A DNA stretch of 64,000 nt from Bacillota bacterium (lineage in GTDB: Bacteria > Bacillota > Clostridia > Peptostreptococcales > Acidaminobacteraceae): positions 310,001 to 374,000 of the forward strand of contig JAIUOA010000002.1 in NCBI GenBank assembly GCA_020161295.1. The letters run 5' to 3'. Of the stretch, positions 1-8,356 are shown piece by piece. The notes beneath the pieces were generated by a model. The model was not told where the DNA came from, did no database searches, and saw only the letters and a program-made list of their open reading frames with translations. Every line of letters starts with the position of its first letter. Positions within the stretch are counted from its first letter, which is position 1. The position numbers were made by a program, and so were the translations under genes.

Positions 1-1
1 A

Positions 2-10
2 TGTTATAAT
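2..10 (+). promoter_or_regulatory. Extended -10 promoter element
   Basis: TGTTATAAT is an extended -10 (TG, one base, TATAAT) located 36 bases before the first large gene. Its -35 would lie outside the window. The gap of about 30 bases to the ribosome binding site is a normal leader length, so this probably drives the mosaic gene that follows. Confidence 0.55.
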
Positions 11-45
11 AGTGATGTCAAGCAAAATAAAAGAGGTGGCTCATG

Positions 46-3000
46 ATGGATTCCACAAGTCAAATGATGGTCGAAATTGAAAAAGAATTACTTAACCGCT
101 CATTTCTCAAAAATGTTGGATTGACACGTAAGGAAATGGTGGATTTTATCGGCGATGAACAGTTCAGAGATAATATCGCTACAGTCTTAAGAAACAAGCT
201 TTTTCATTGCTTTGACGTTTATGAACTAATGCAACCTTTTTTTGATCACTTTCCAGTGAAAATGGAAAAACTGGATTGGCTAAAGTATATTTATCAATAT
301 GCATTGAGCTTTTCTTTTCCAGAGGCGGTCACAGACACACTGGTGTTTGACAAAAGTAAAGCGGCAGAGGTCTATTTACGCTTACTAAGGATCATCGGTG
401 CGTTTCAAAGACGTACGAAAGACCAAACCTGGCAGAGCCAATATCCGATAGAGCTTTTAGGAGAATCTGAAATTGAAGCGCTGGAGGATAAATCGGAATA
501 TAATCTATTCAAACGCTACTACACCCATGATTTTGTTTATGAAATGATGAAGCTCAATCAAGAAGTCATTGGTTTCACGACATTAGATCATATATGTGGT
601 GTACATCATATCGCCATGAGGACGGCGAGACAACTGAAGGCGGCAGGTTATCCTATCGATCTTGGAAGGGTTTCAGGAGCTGCCATTGGACATGATATTG
701 GTAAGTTTGGATGCAAACCCGATGAAATGAAACGCGTGGCATATTACCATTACTTCTATTCTGGCGAATGGTTTGAAAAACGCGGAATCGTGTACATCCG
801 TAATGTGGCGATCAACCACTCCACATGGGATTTAGAACTAGACGCCTTGCCGATTGAGTCTTTAATTCTCATATACAGTGACTTTAGAGTAAAGGCTGAT
901 TGGATCGATGGCGTTTCAAAGATGAAAATTTTCACACTCAAGGATTCGTTTGATGTCATCTTAGGCAAGCTGGATAATGTCGATGCCGCTAAAGAAAACC
1001 GCTATCGTAGGGTTTATGACAAACTAAACGACTTTGAGCAATTTTTATGGGATTTGGGAATCGTAACCGATCCGGATGAACCCATAAGCTATGACCCGTT
1101 TAAGTCGAAGCGAAAGTATTTTACATTGATGCAAGGCGAGGAAATCACACAAAACGTTATTTTTTCATCGATAGAGCATAACATTGAACTCTTATATCGC
1201 CTAAGGGATGAAGCTTCGCTTAATAAGCTGCTGGAGCCCGTTAGAAATAGCCGTGATCTAACGAGTTTAAGAGGCTATATTGCCATTTTAGAAGAGTATT
1301 ATAACTATCTGACGCAAAAGCAGAAGCAGATCGTTTTGAATTTTTTATATGAAAAGCTCGTTTTACCTGAAGAAGATATCCGAAAACAATGCGCCGAACT
1401 GATCGGAACCATCGTCGCTTCCTACGATGAAGAAATTCGCAAAGAAATACCACCCAGCGCAAGTGTGGAAGTCAATGGCATCGACACCGTGCGATTGCTA
1501 GGAATGACCATTGAGCGGTTTTTAAAGCCAGAGAATAAGATTATCGATCGCCATAAGAAATACATCAGTTACAGCATGCGCGATATGCTGGATGCTTATT
1601 TCAAGCACTTGAGTGGTCGTGATAAACGTCTTAGAAGCATCGAGCTTACAGTTAGCTATTTTACGAAGTACAGCAGTCACGAGCAAATTCGTTTCTATTT
1701 GATAAAGGCAGCACGTATTCTCCCGTTTGCGGAGTTTACACATGACCAGAAGTTTACGATTATCAATTTTGTGTCCACACTTTTGACGGATGAGGATAAC
1801 AAGGTCCGTCTACGGGCTTACAATCTCATCTATTCCATTACACCAAATGTGGGTGAGGAGCTCGTCAGAATCGCTGGAGTGTATCGCGTCTTACCGGATG
1901 AGCCATTGGCACTAAAGGACCCTGCAGAAAATTATGCGCGCTTAAAATTAGCTGAAAACCTAAGGTGCGCCCCTGAGATTATTGAAAAGTATAAAAAAAT
2001 ATGCATCGATGATTTGGAGTACACCAGCAATATCTTTTTAAGCAACCTTAAATCGGCGACGCTGGATGTAGCGAAGCGTTTTCAAATAGAGCTGCTTATG
2101 AGGAATACACTGCTTTATGATTACGAAAACTGCTTCTACATGGCCATGCATCTCTGTAACTTGTTAAAGGTCAGCGCCCTTGAATCCGTCAGAAACACGG
2201 CTGGAAGGATGCTACTTCATCTGATTCCCCATTTGAGCTACGAGCAAAAAAATGATATTGCGGTTGAGTTGATCAGAGCGCTTGAAATGGAAAGCTACGA
2301 GTTTACGAAATATATTCCACCATATCTGGGGCGTATCATCTTACAAGTTAAGCCAAAGGAACTCGATGAAATCATTGAGAGCTTTGAACGCAAAATGAGT
2401 ACCAATAATGAACGTTTGATTGCGCTAATCGAGAAAACCGTCGGGTATGCCATCGCGCAGTACGCCGATTACCGATATGCATTCAAAGAGGAGACAGAAG
2501 CGCATAACGCTCGTGTCATGCGTTTGTTTGGTGTGCTTTTCAACGGCTTCGTGCATGGTTCCAGCTACGTGAACCAGATGGCGTTTTCAGTGATCGCCAA
2601 GGATGTGTTTGCCGACCTATCCATGAGTTTGAAAAAGAAGGAGTTTCTATATCGTCTAATCATTAAAAAGGTCATGTCGCTTATGACGAACACGGATGAA
2701 GCAGAGGATTTGATCTTTTATAACAATGCGGCTTCGCTAAAATACCTCTACAGCTTCATCTCAGAATATAAGCATGTCATGGGCAATCTAATATTACCAC
2801 CAAACAAGAAAATTGCATTTTTCCCAGGAGCCTTCGACCCGTTTACCTTAAGTCATAAGCAAATCGCCAATGACATTAAGAATAGGGGCTTCGAGGTGCT
2901 ACTCTATGTGGATGAATTTTCATGGTCGAAGCGAACGCAGCCTAATCTAATCAGGCGTAACATCATCAAGAAGTCCATCGCAAGTGAAGTCGATATCTAT

Positions 3001-4935
3001 CAGTTTCCAAGAGACATTTCCATCAATATTGCCAACGATGAGGATTTAAAAACTTTAATTGCTTTATTCCCAGACTCTGAGCTTTATTTGGTTGTGGGAA
3101 GCGATGTGATACTGGGCGCATCGGCATACAAGCAAAATCCGCTCGGTGTCATCGGCGAGATTCCGCATATTCTCTATGAGCGGTATAATCCCGATGAAAG
3201 TGAGTCGAGTAAAAAGAAATTGAATCAAATGATTAAAAAGCTCCACCCTTCCACATTGAAGTTCACGTTACCAAAGGACTATGAACACATCAGCTCCACA
3301 TTAATTCGTGATTACATCGACGAAAAACGTGATATATCGTCTCTAATTGAACCCCTTGCACAAAATTACATCTACGAAAAAAGCCTTTACCAACGTGAAC
3401 CGATGTTCAAAAGCATGCTCATGACCAAGTCCATTTTCTTGGATATTCATGATCAAATGGATGCGGATCTTATGAATGAACTCATAGCCATGGTGGGGAA
3501 TGAATCAATTGATGTCAGAAATCGCTTAGAAACGCTATCACATTTACCGAGTTTTAAGGTTTATGTGCTAAGAAGCTTAGAAAAACAAGGGGAGATTGTC
3601 GCTTTTGCCATTAGCCATTGGCTACGGGCGACAGACCTGCATTATGAGTTTAGCGAAGAAGCCATCATCAAATACATCCGCAGCCACAGTATCGGGCGGA
3701 TACTCGTCATCGACGCCATATTCAAACGTAAAGTGACAGATATCCGCAACGTCGAACAGATCATGCTCACAGAAACCATCGCCCATGCCTTATCTAGGGA
3801 CTACACCTACTGTGTCTATCGCGAGGGGATTCGCTCGCAGATGACGAAGGAGATGTCTGAGGTTCTGGGAAATCAAGGCTTTCTCAACATTGCGAGTGGC
3901 AAACAAAACGAATCGGTTTATGTGGTCAACATGTCCGCTCCTTGTACACTCAATCTCGATATCCATTCGATGTTCAAAGAACCTTATCGCACCCTGCCTG
4001 ACGTGCTACATGCCATGAGCAAGTCTAGGACCAGACTACAGAAAGCACTCGTTGGGCTTTATCCGGGAAATCTGGTGCTGAGCTTCGACAGGGCGATGAT
4101 ATACGAGAACCTCATTAAAAAGGTTTGTGATGAAAACCATATGCCCCCGATTCCCATTATCCCCAAAACAGTGGGCGAAGCCATGTGCGTTCCGTTTGGG
4201 GCGGTATTTAAGCGTTGGTTGGTGCCAAATACCGTTACAAAAACGCTTCATGCGGAGAAGTATTTTTCACCCGATTTGCTCAGTCACCAAATTAAAGAGT
4301 ATCCATTCTATTTGGACATCGAAAATCAGATTAAAATGCTGAAGTCCTATAATCGACCAGTGATTCTGGTGGATGACCTGCTGAATAAAGGGTACCGAAT
4401 TGAGGCGCTGGAACCTTACTTTAAAAAGTATGGCGTTGAAGTGCGAAAGCTAATCGTGGCCATCATGTCGGGGCAGGGGAAAGCCGTGGCCGAATCGATG
4501 AACTTTAAGGTGGATTCTGCTTACTTTATTCCTAAAATCAAGGTTTGGTTTTACGAGTCTAAGCTCTATCCGTTTATCGATGGCGATGCCATCTGGCGCG
4601 GAAGTATTCCGGATAGCAACCTCATCAACTCGGTGAATCTGATTTTACCTTATTCACCGGTATCTTACGTGGTGGATGCTTCGAAGGAATCGATTTACAA
4701 CATGTCCGAAACGGCATTGATCAACGCCATCGAGATCATGTCCGCCGTTGAAATTGCCTATGAAAAGCAAAACGACCGACTTTTAACCATCGATCGTCTA
4801 GGCGAGGTTCTCAACACCCCGCGCTATCCTGATAAGGGAAATCATATATTCTATTCTGACAATATCCGTCCATCAGAGTACATTAGGGACGATCTCGAAC
4901 AATTGCGCAAGCTCAAATCTTTCTATATAGGATAG
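46..4935 (+). CDS. Giant mosaic protein: HD domain, NMNAT/NadD-like nucleotidyltransferase, possible GNAT, PRTase-like end
   Basis: A 1,629-residue multidomain protein of unknown overall function. An HD-type metal-dependent phosphohydrolase domain lies near 180-300: H187/H188, the HD pair 216-217, H258 and D279 are visible. Residues 300-900 are helix-rich with no motif I recognise and may be HEAT-like. A nucleotidyltransferase domain at about 920-1110 has GAFDP, then TxxH (T934, H937), and the signature ISSTLIR at 1082-1088, as in nicotinate/nicotinamide-nucleotide adenylyltransferases. A GNAT-like segment may follow (about 1150-1310). Near 1442 a VDDLLNKG stretch resembles the PRPP-binding loop of type I phosphoribosyltransferases. 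No signal peptide, so cytoplasmic. Two adjacent ATGs exist (43, 46); the second sits 6 bases after GAGGTGG and is preferred. Domain calls at the HD and NMNAT sites are good; a joint role in pyridine-nucleotide turnover is inference only. Confidence 0.75.
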   Translation: MDSTSQMMVEIEKELLNRSFLKNVGLTRKEMVDFIGDEQFRDNIATVLRNKLFHCFDVYELMQPFFDHFPVKMEKLDWLKYIYQYALSFSFPEAVTDTLVFDKSKAAEVYLRLLRIIGAFQRRTKDQTWQSQYPIELLGESEIEALEDKSEYNLFKRYYTHDFVYEMMKLNQEVIGFTTLDHICGVHHIAMRTARQLKAAGYPIDLGRVSGAAIGHDIGKFGCKPDEMKRVAYYHYFYSGEWFEKRGIVYIRNVAINHSTWDLELDALPIESLILIYSDFRVKADWIDGVSKMKIFTLKDSFDVILGKLDNVDAAKENRYRRVYDKLNDFEQFLWDLGIVTDPDEPISYDPFKSKRKYFTLMQGEEITQNVIFSSIEHNIELLYRLRDEASLNKLLEPVRNSRDLTSLRGYIAILEEYYNYLTQKQKQIVLNFLYEKLVLPEEDIRKQCAELIGTIVASYDEEIRKEIPPSASVEVNGIDTVRLLGMTIERFLKPENKIIDRHKKYISYSMRDMLDAYFKHLSGRDKRLRSIELTVSYFTKYSSHEQIRFYLIKAARILPFAEFTHDQKFTIINFVSTLLTDEDNKVRLRAYNLIYSITPNVGEELVRIAGVYRVLPDEPLALKDPAENYARLKLAENLRCAPEIIEKYKKICIDDLEYTSNIFLSNLKSATLDVAKRFQIELLMRNTLLYDYENCFYMAMHLCNLLKVSALESVRNTAGRMLLHLIPHLSYEQKNDIAVELIRALEMESYEFTKYIPPYLGRIILQVKPKELDEIIESFERKMSTNNERLIALIEKTVGYAIAQYADYRYAFKEETEAHNARVMRLFGVLFNGFVHGSSYVNQMAFSVIAKDVFADLSMSLKKKEFLYRLIIKKVMSLMTNTDEAEDLIFYNNAASLKYLYSFISEYKHVMGNLILPPNKKIAFFPGAFDPFTLSHKQIANDIKNRGFEVLLYVDEFSWSKRTQPNLIRRNIIKKSIASEVDIYQFPRDISINIANDEDLKTLIALFPDSELYLVVGSDVILGASAYKQNPLGVIGEIPHILYERYNPDESESSKKKLNQMIKKLHPSTLKFTLPKDYEHISSTLIRDYIDEKRDISSLIEPLAQNYIYEKSLYQREPMFKSMLMTKSIFLDIHDQMDADLMNELIAMVGNESIDVRNRLETLSHLPSFKVYVLRSLEKQGEIVAFAISHWLRATDLHYEFSEEAIIKYIRSHSIGRILVIDAIFKRKVTDIRNVEQIMLTETIAHALSRDYTYCVYREGIRSQMTKEMSEVLGNQGFLNIASGKQNESVYVVNMSAPCTLNLDIHSMFKEPYRTLPDVLHAMSKSRTRLQKALVGLYPGNLVLSFDRAMIYENLIKKVCDENHMPPIPIIPKTVGEAMCVPFGAVFKRWLVPNTVTKTLHAEKYFSPDLLSHQIKEYPFYLDIENQIKMLKSYNRPVILVDDLLNKGYRIEALEPYFKKYGVEVRKLIVAIMSGQGKAVAESMNFKVDSAYFIPKIKVWFYESKLYPFIDGDAIWRGSIPDSNLINSVNLILPYSPVSYVVDASKESIYNMSETALINAIEIMSAVEIAYEKQNDRLLTIDRLGEVLNTPRYPDKGNHIFYSDNIRPSEYIRDDLEQLRKLKSFYIG

Positions 4936-4945
4936 GGACAATCAA

Positions 4946-6157
4946 ATGAATCGATATACGCTCAACCAATGGGAGATCATCACCCATGATCATTATGAAC
5001 TGAAACATGAAGAAAGTCCCGCCAAGCAAGTGGCCTATTTTTACAGAGCACCTTTAGAGGCGACGAAAATGGTTGGACACTTGCCGATGGCGTTAGCCAC
5101 AGACGGACGCCTCGAATCCTTAGACTCAATTTTAAGCAGTGATTCTAAGGATGCGATCGCTATTAATCTAAACTGGTTTGACCATCAATTCGGGAACTCT
5201 TCGCCAGAAGCCGTCATCGAACACCTAAATCAAATGGCACCTAAGCAAAAATTCAACGTATCATTGCTAGGTTTAGGGGATGTCGGAAGTACCTTGGCCA
5301 TGGGTCTTAAGCTATTAGGCGGCGACGTCATCCAAACGCTAAACTTATTTGACATCAACCCCGCACAGAAATCTCGCTGGGAAATGGAACTGAATCAAGT
5401 CGTGGTCAATCCTGAGTTAAAAGTGAATGCCATTGAAGCGGAAGCTTTGTTTGAAAGTGATGTCTTCCTCTTCTGCGCATCAAAATTCATTCCTAAAGTG
5501 GGCGAAAGTCATGCGGATGTGAGAATGATGCAATATGCTGATAATGCAGCACTGGTATCGATCTATGCCAAGCAAGCGCGCGAGGCAGGGTTCAAAGGCC
5601 TATTTTGTGTGGTATCGGATCCCGTGGACTTACTGTGTAAAAAAGCATGGTCAAGCTCGAATACAAGTTCTGATGGCATTCTCGATTATAAAGGCCTTAG
5701 ACCAGAGCAAGTGGTTGGTTTCGGGCTAGGTGTGATGGATGGTCGCGCAAAATACTATAGCGATCAGCTCGGTTTAAGTTATCGAGATAAAGGCAGGGTT
5801 TTTGGTCCACATGGAAAGGACTTGATCGTCACGTTAGACGCAGCGGAAGAAGACCCCATTAACTCTTTAAACCTTACAGAAAAGGTGGTAACGGCAAATC
5901 TAGAAATGCGGGCACTTGGATATAAGCCATTTATAGCACCTGCCCTTTCATCAGGAGCGGATGCCATCGTAAACATGCTACGAGGTAAGCCGCATTATAG
6001 CGCAAATTTCATAGGGGGTGTTTATTGGGGGGGCCTAAACTATCGAGATGAATTTGGTGCGAAGTACGAGCATACGAGAATCGGCGAGGCAACACAAGCA
6101 CGCATTAGAACAACCTATGAAAGGTTAGAATCGTTATGGCTAGAATTGAACCGGTAG
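4946..6157 (+). CDS. Divergent lactate/malate dehydrogenase family protein
   Basis: A 403-residue NAD(P)-dependent 2-hydroxyacid dehydrogenase homologue with an extra N-terminal region of about 100 residues. The Rossmann loop is GLGDVG (G109, G111, G114). The usual VTNPVD strand reads VSDPVD (223-228) and the catalytic-histidine region reads GPHGKD (H289), equivalent to GEHGDS of lactate dehydrogenases. The family's LDxxR segment appears as MDGR, with Asp and Arg one residue closer than usual. Substrate is therefore not predictable; a plain L-lactate dehydrogenase is doubtful. It starts 10 bases after the mosaic gene and its end overlaps the next gene by 22 bases, so the two are probably translationally coupled. 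Confidence 0.7.
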   Translation: MNRYTLNQWEIITHDHYELKHEESPAKQVAYFYRAPLEATKMVGHLPMALATDGRLESLDSILSSDSKDAIAINLNWFDHQFGNSSPEAVIEHLNQMAPKQKFNVSLLGLGDVGSTLAMGLKLLGGDVIQTLNLFDINPAQKSRWEMELNQVVVNPELKVNAIEAEALFESDVFLFCASKFIPKVGESHADVRMMQYADNAALVSIYAKQAREAGFKGLFCVVSDPVDLLCKKAWSSSNTSSDGILDYKGLRPEQVVGFGLGVMDGRAKYYSDQLGLSYRDKGRVFGPHGKDLIVTLDAAEEDPINSLNLTEKVVTANLEMRALGYKPFIAPALSSGADAIVNMLRGKPHYSANFIGGVYWGGLNYRDEFGAKYEHTRIGEATQARIRTTYERLESLWLELNR

Positions 6158-7209
6158 TTTTTGTCGATGAAGCGGTCGATATTGTTGAATTTGTTAAACG
6201 TGTCCTGATTTCCGTACCGGATCTACCGACACCCTCGCAGGTCACTTTAAAGAAACTATTCGTGATTGAGCTTGATGAGATTGGTGATAATGCCGATGCG
6301 CAGCTCTATTTGAAATCACAAATGTTACGTTATAAAACCAGCGGTAAGTGTGACTTTACGGAGTGTGTTGCTGCTTTAGTGGTGTTGTCTTCTGACGAAT
6401 GCTATACCAAATCATACGCGAAAAAGTTTATCTATTTAGCCAATGCCATGGGGTGTGAGTTTATTGGGCACCCATTGGTTGAACGCGTAAAAGATCGACA
6501 AAATTTTAAAACCTGGTCGAAAGTAATGGACATGCCGCTCAGCGATATAGAAAAGGTTCAAATCGAGCGGTTGGTCCATCGTCTTAGTCAGTACGAAGCC
6601 ATAAAGAAGGCGCATCTGAATTTCTTAGTGCTTCATGCAGGACATAAGGATATTTCTAATACCTTAATGCTTTGGGATCAAATAAAGGCGCCCCTGGCAG
6701 ATCATTTTGATGATACCATTTCCATACAGGAGCTTCATGTCGAAGAAGGGCGAATTACAGACTGTTATGGCTGTAGCTTCGAAACCTGTATGTATTACTC
6801 GCTTGAAAAAAGTTGCTTTTATGGAGGATTTGTCGTGGAATCACTATTCCCATCCATAGAAAAAGCGGATGTTATCGTATGGATTTGCCCTAATTATAAC
6901 GATTCAGTCTCTGCGAAACTCATGGCAGTCATCAACCGTCTTACAGCGCTTTATCGAAAGATAAGCTTTAATGACAAATATATATTAAGCATCATCGTTT
7001 CAGGTAACTCTGGTAATGATTCAGTGGCTGGACAGCTGATCGGCGCGCTGAACATCAATAAGGGGTTTAGGTTGCCGCCCCATTTTGCAGCGATGGCGAT
7101 TGCAAATGATCCGGGGGAAATTCTTAACGTAGAAAACTTAGATAAAAGAGTTTCGGGTTATGTAAACATTGTGTATAAATTGACAAACAAAATTATTTCG
7201 AAATCGTAA
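6136..7209 (+). CDS. Flavodoxin-fold NAD(P)H-dependent oxidoreductase-like protein with cysteine cluster
   Basis: 357 residues. The C-terminal half (from about residue 155) looks like the NADPH-dependent FMN reductase/iron-sulfur flavoprotein fold. A compact cysteine motif, CxxC-x4-C-x8-C, near residues 212-228 resembles the cluster-binding motif of iron-sulfur flavoproteins, though the spacing is looser. The N-terminal half also carries isolated cysteines and is not recognised. Start ATG 6136 lies inside the preceding dehydrogenase gene in another frame, with only a weak GAAAGG in front, which suggests coupling. The two may act as a redox pair; the cofactor and partner are inferred. Confidence 0.6.
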   Translation: MARIEPVVFVDEAVDIVEFVKRVLISVPDLPTPSQVTLKKLFVIELDEIGDNADAQLYLKSQMLRYKTSGKCDFTECVAALVVLSSDECYTKSYAKKFIYLANAMGCEFIGHPLVERVKDRQNFKTWSKVMDMPLSDIEKVQIERLVHRLSQYEAIKKAHLNFLVLHAGHKDISNTLMLWDQIKAPLADHFDDTISIQELHVEEGRITDCYGCSFETCMYYSLEKSCFYGGFVVESLFPSIEKADVIVWICPNYNDSVSAKLMAVINRLTALYRKISFNDKYILSIIVSGNSGNDSVAGQLIGALNINKGFRLPPHFAAMAIANDPGEILNVENLDKRVSGYVNIVYKLTNKIISKS

Positions 7210-7235
7210 AAAAGGCTTTTCTTTTTCAGAAACTG

Positions 7236-7244
7236 TGGTATAAT
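7236..7244 (+). promoter_or_regulatory. Extended -10 promoter of the orphan RNA unit
   Basis: TGGTATAAT is a perfect extended -10. The expected -35 position (7216-7221, CTTTTC) is poor, which is usual for extended -10 promoters. Transcription should begin near 7251. No gene follows on this strand before the terminator at 7571-7615. Confidence 0.6.
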
Positions 7245-7251
7245 AATTATA

Positions 7252-7614
7252 ACAAACCAGTTCTTCAACGAAACAGTTAGTGTTAGGTTTATCAACGATT
7301 ACAGGCGACTATAAAAGGAGTGAGACCGCCAAAAACTTAAGTTGAAAGTAATTTTATGAAGTGCTAAATTTTAGGTTCACGAAATTAATTATGTTAACCG
7401 TATTTTCCAGACCATGTATGAAATCACAAAGATTTCCGTTATGTTTAGGATCATTGGATGTACGGCGTTATTTGAAACATTGGAACTGGTTGTTAAAATA
7501 AAAGCCAAAAGCGTTATGAAAGGGTGAGTCCACCAGAAGTGCAAGAAAGTACAATTGAATCGGTAACTTAAAGAGCCTCTCAGAATGGTTAATCAGAGAG
7601 GCTCTTAGCTTTTT
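7252..7614 (+). ncRNA. Candidate structured non-coding RNA, about 360 nt, family unknown
   Basis: This 400-base gap lies between convergent genes and forms a complete transcription unit: an extended -10 promoter at 7236-7244 and a strong intrinsic terminator at 7571-7615, with no plausible protein gene between. Two imperfect copies of a short motif, AGGAGTGAGACCGCCA (7316-7331) and AGGGTGAGTCCACCA (7521-7535), lie about 200 bases apart. Local hairpins include GGTT/AACC arms at 7373-7399 and GAAAT/ATTTC near 7420-7437; AGTTA at 7275 can pair with TAACT at 7564, closing the whole molecule weakly. It matches none of the hallmarks I looked for: tmRNA, RNase P, 6S, SRP or the common riboswitches. 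Existence as an RNA is well supported; the exact ends and role are not. Confidence 0.5.
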
Positions 7615-7615
7615 T
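7571..7615 (+). terminator. Intrinsic terminator of the orphan RNA unit
   Basis: An 11-bp perfect stem, AAGAGCCTCTC (7571-7581) with GAGAGGCTCTT (7596-7606), followed by a run of six T at 7610-7615. It abuts the stop codon of the convergent TtcA-like gene and may also end that transcript, though the T-run on the minus strand is short. Confidence 0.85.
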
Positions 7616-7616
7616 G

Positions 7617-8345
7617 TTACAGGTGGTTAAATCCTGAATCAAATAGATTGCATTGATCCTTGTTCCGCATGGCGGTCAGTAAATTGACTCTGCTATGTGG
7701 AATTTCTTTATACAAGGTGCTTAGCAGGTGGTTCATGGTTTCTCGTTTTGTTTTTCTATCCATAGGACATGGACTTTTTAAAACGGGTATGTGATTGCTT
7801 TTCACATAATGGATGATGTTAGCCTCGGACGTATCCAAAAATGGCCTAATCACGTGGATTTCTGAACGCGATAGAAAGGAATGATATTCTAAGGTGTTGA
7901 GCTTTCCGGAATAAAGCATGTTGAGAAAAAGGGTGCTAAGGGCATCATCGGCATGATGGCCCAGTGCAAGTACATTGAGGTCGAGGGACTTCATGGCACT
8001 CGCTAATGCACCGCGTCTCATATTCGCACATAGTGCACATGGGTTTTTTTCATCTCGAAGCTCAAATACGATTTTAGCGATATCGGTTGGAATGATATGG
8101 TAAGGAACCTCTAAGGAGTGGCAAAACGCTTTTGCGGCCTCGAGATCAAAATTCTCAAACCCCATATCGATGGTAACTGCTGTTAAAGTGAATGGAATCG
8201 GGCTGAAGGATTGAAAACGTTTTAAAGCCGATAAAAGAGCCATTGAATCTTTTCCGCCAGATAATCCCACAGCCACACGGTCGCCATCTGAAATGAGCTG
8301 TTTTTCCTGAATCGTTTTTCTGAGACTTCCTAGTATATTACTCAT
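7617..8345 (-). CDS. TtcA-family tRNA thiolation ATPase
   Basis: A 242-residue PP-loop ATPase of the TtcA branch, which activates a tRNA base (C32 in E. coli) for 2-thiolation using an iron-sulfur cluster. The ATP pyrophosphatase loop SGGKDS is at 29-34. The cluster-binding CxxC is at C103/C106, followed by the RRG typical of TtcA, and a third cysteine sits in SPCPMD near residue 195. E. coli TtcA is about 310 residues, so this is a shorter, clostridial-type version. It starts 11 bases after the stop of the gene for the PKD membrane protein and is probably co-transcribed. The exact target nucleotide is not proven. Confidence 0.8.
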   Translation of the reverse strand: MSNILGSLRKTIQEKQLISDGDRVAVGLSGGKDSMALLSALKRFQSFSPIPFTLTAVTIDMGFENFDLEAAKAFCHSLEVPYHIIPTDIAKIVFELRDEKNPCALCANMRRGALASAMKSLDLNVLALGHHADDALSTLFLNMLYSGKLNTLEYHSFLSRSEIHVIRPFLDTSEANIIHYVKSNHIPVLKSPCPMDRKTKRETMNHLLSTLYKEIPHSRVNLLTAMRNKDQCNLFDSGFNHL

Positions 8346-8356
8346 ATGATTCAGCC

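Noticed and set aside
7414..7527. 37-codon open frame inside the orphan RNA unit
   Set aside because: No ribosome binding site before its ATG, no recognisable protein feature, and it overlaps predicted RNA hairpins and the second repeat motif.
7252..7614. Orphan RNA as tmRNA, RNase P RNA, 6S RNA or SRP RNA
   Set aside because: None of the hallmark sequences (tmRNA tRNA-like ends and tag frame, RNase P GAGGAAAGTC core, SRP GGAAG/GCA loop) is present, and the length does not fit 6S or SRP.
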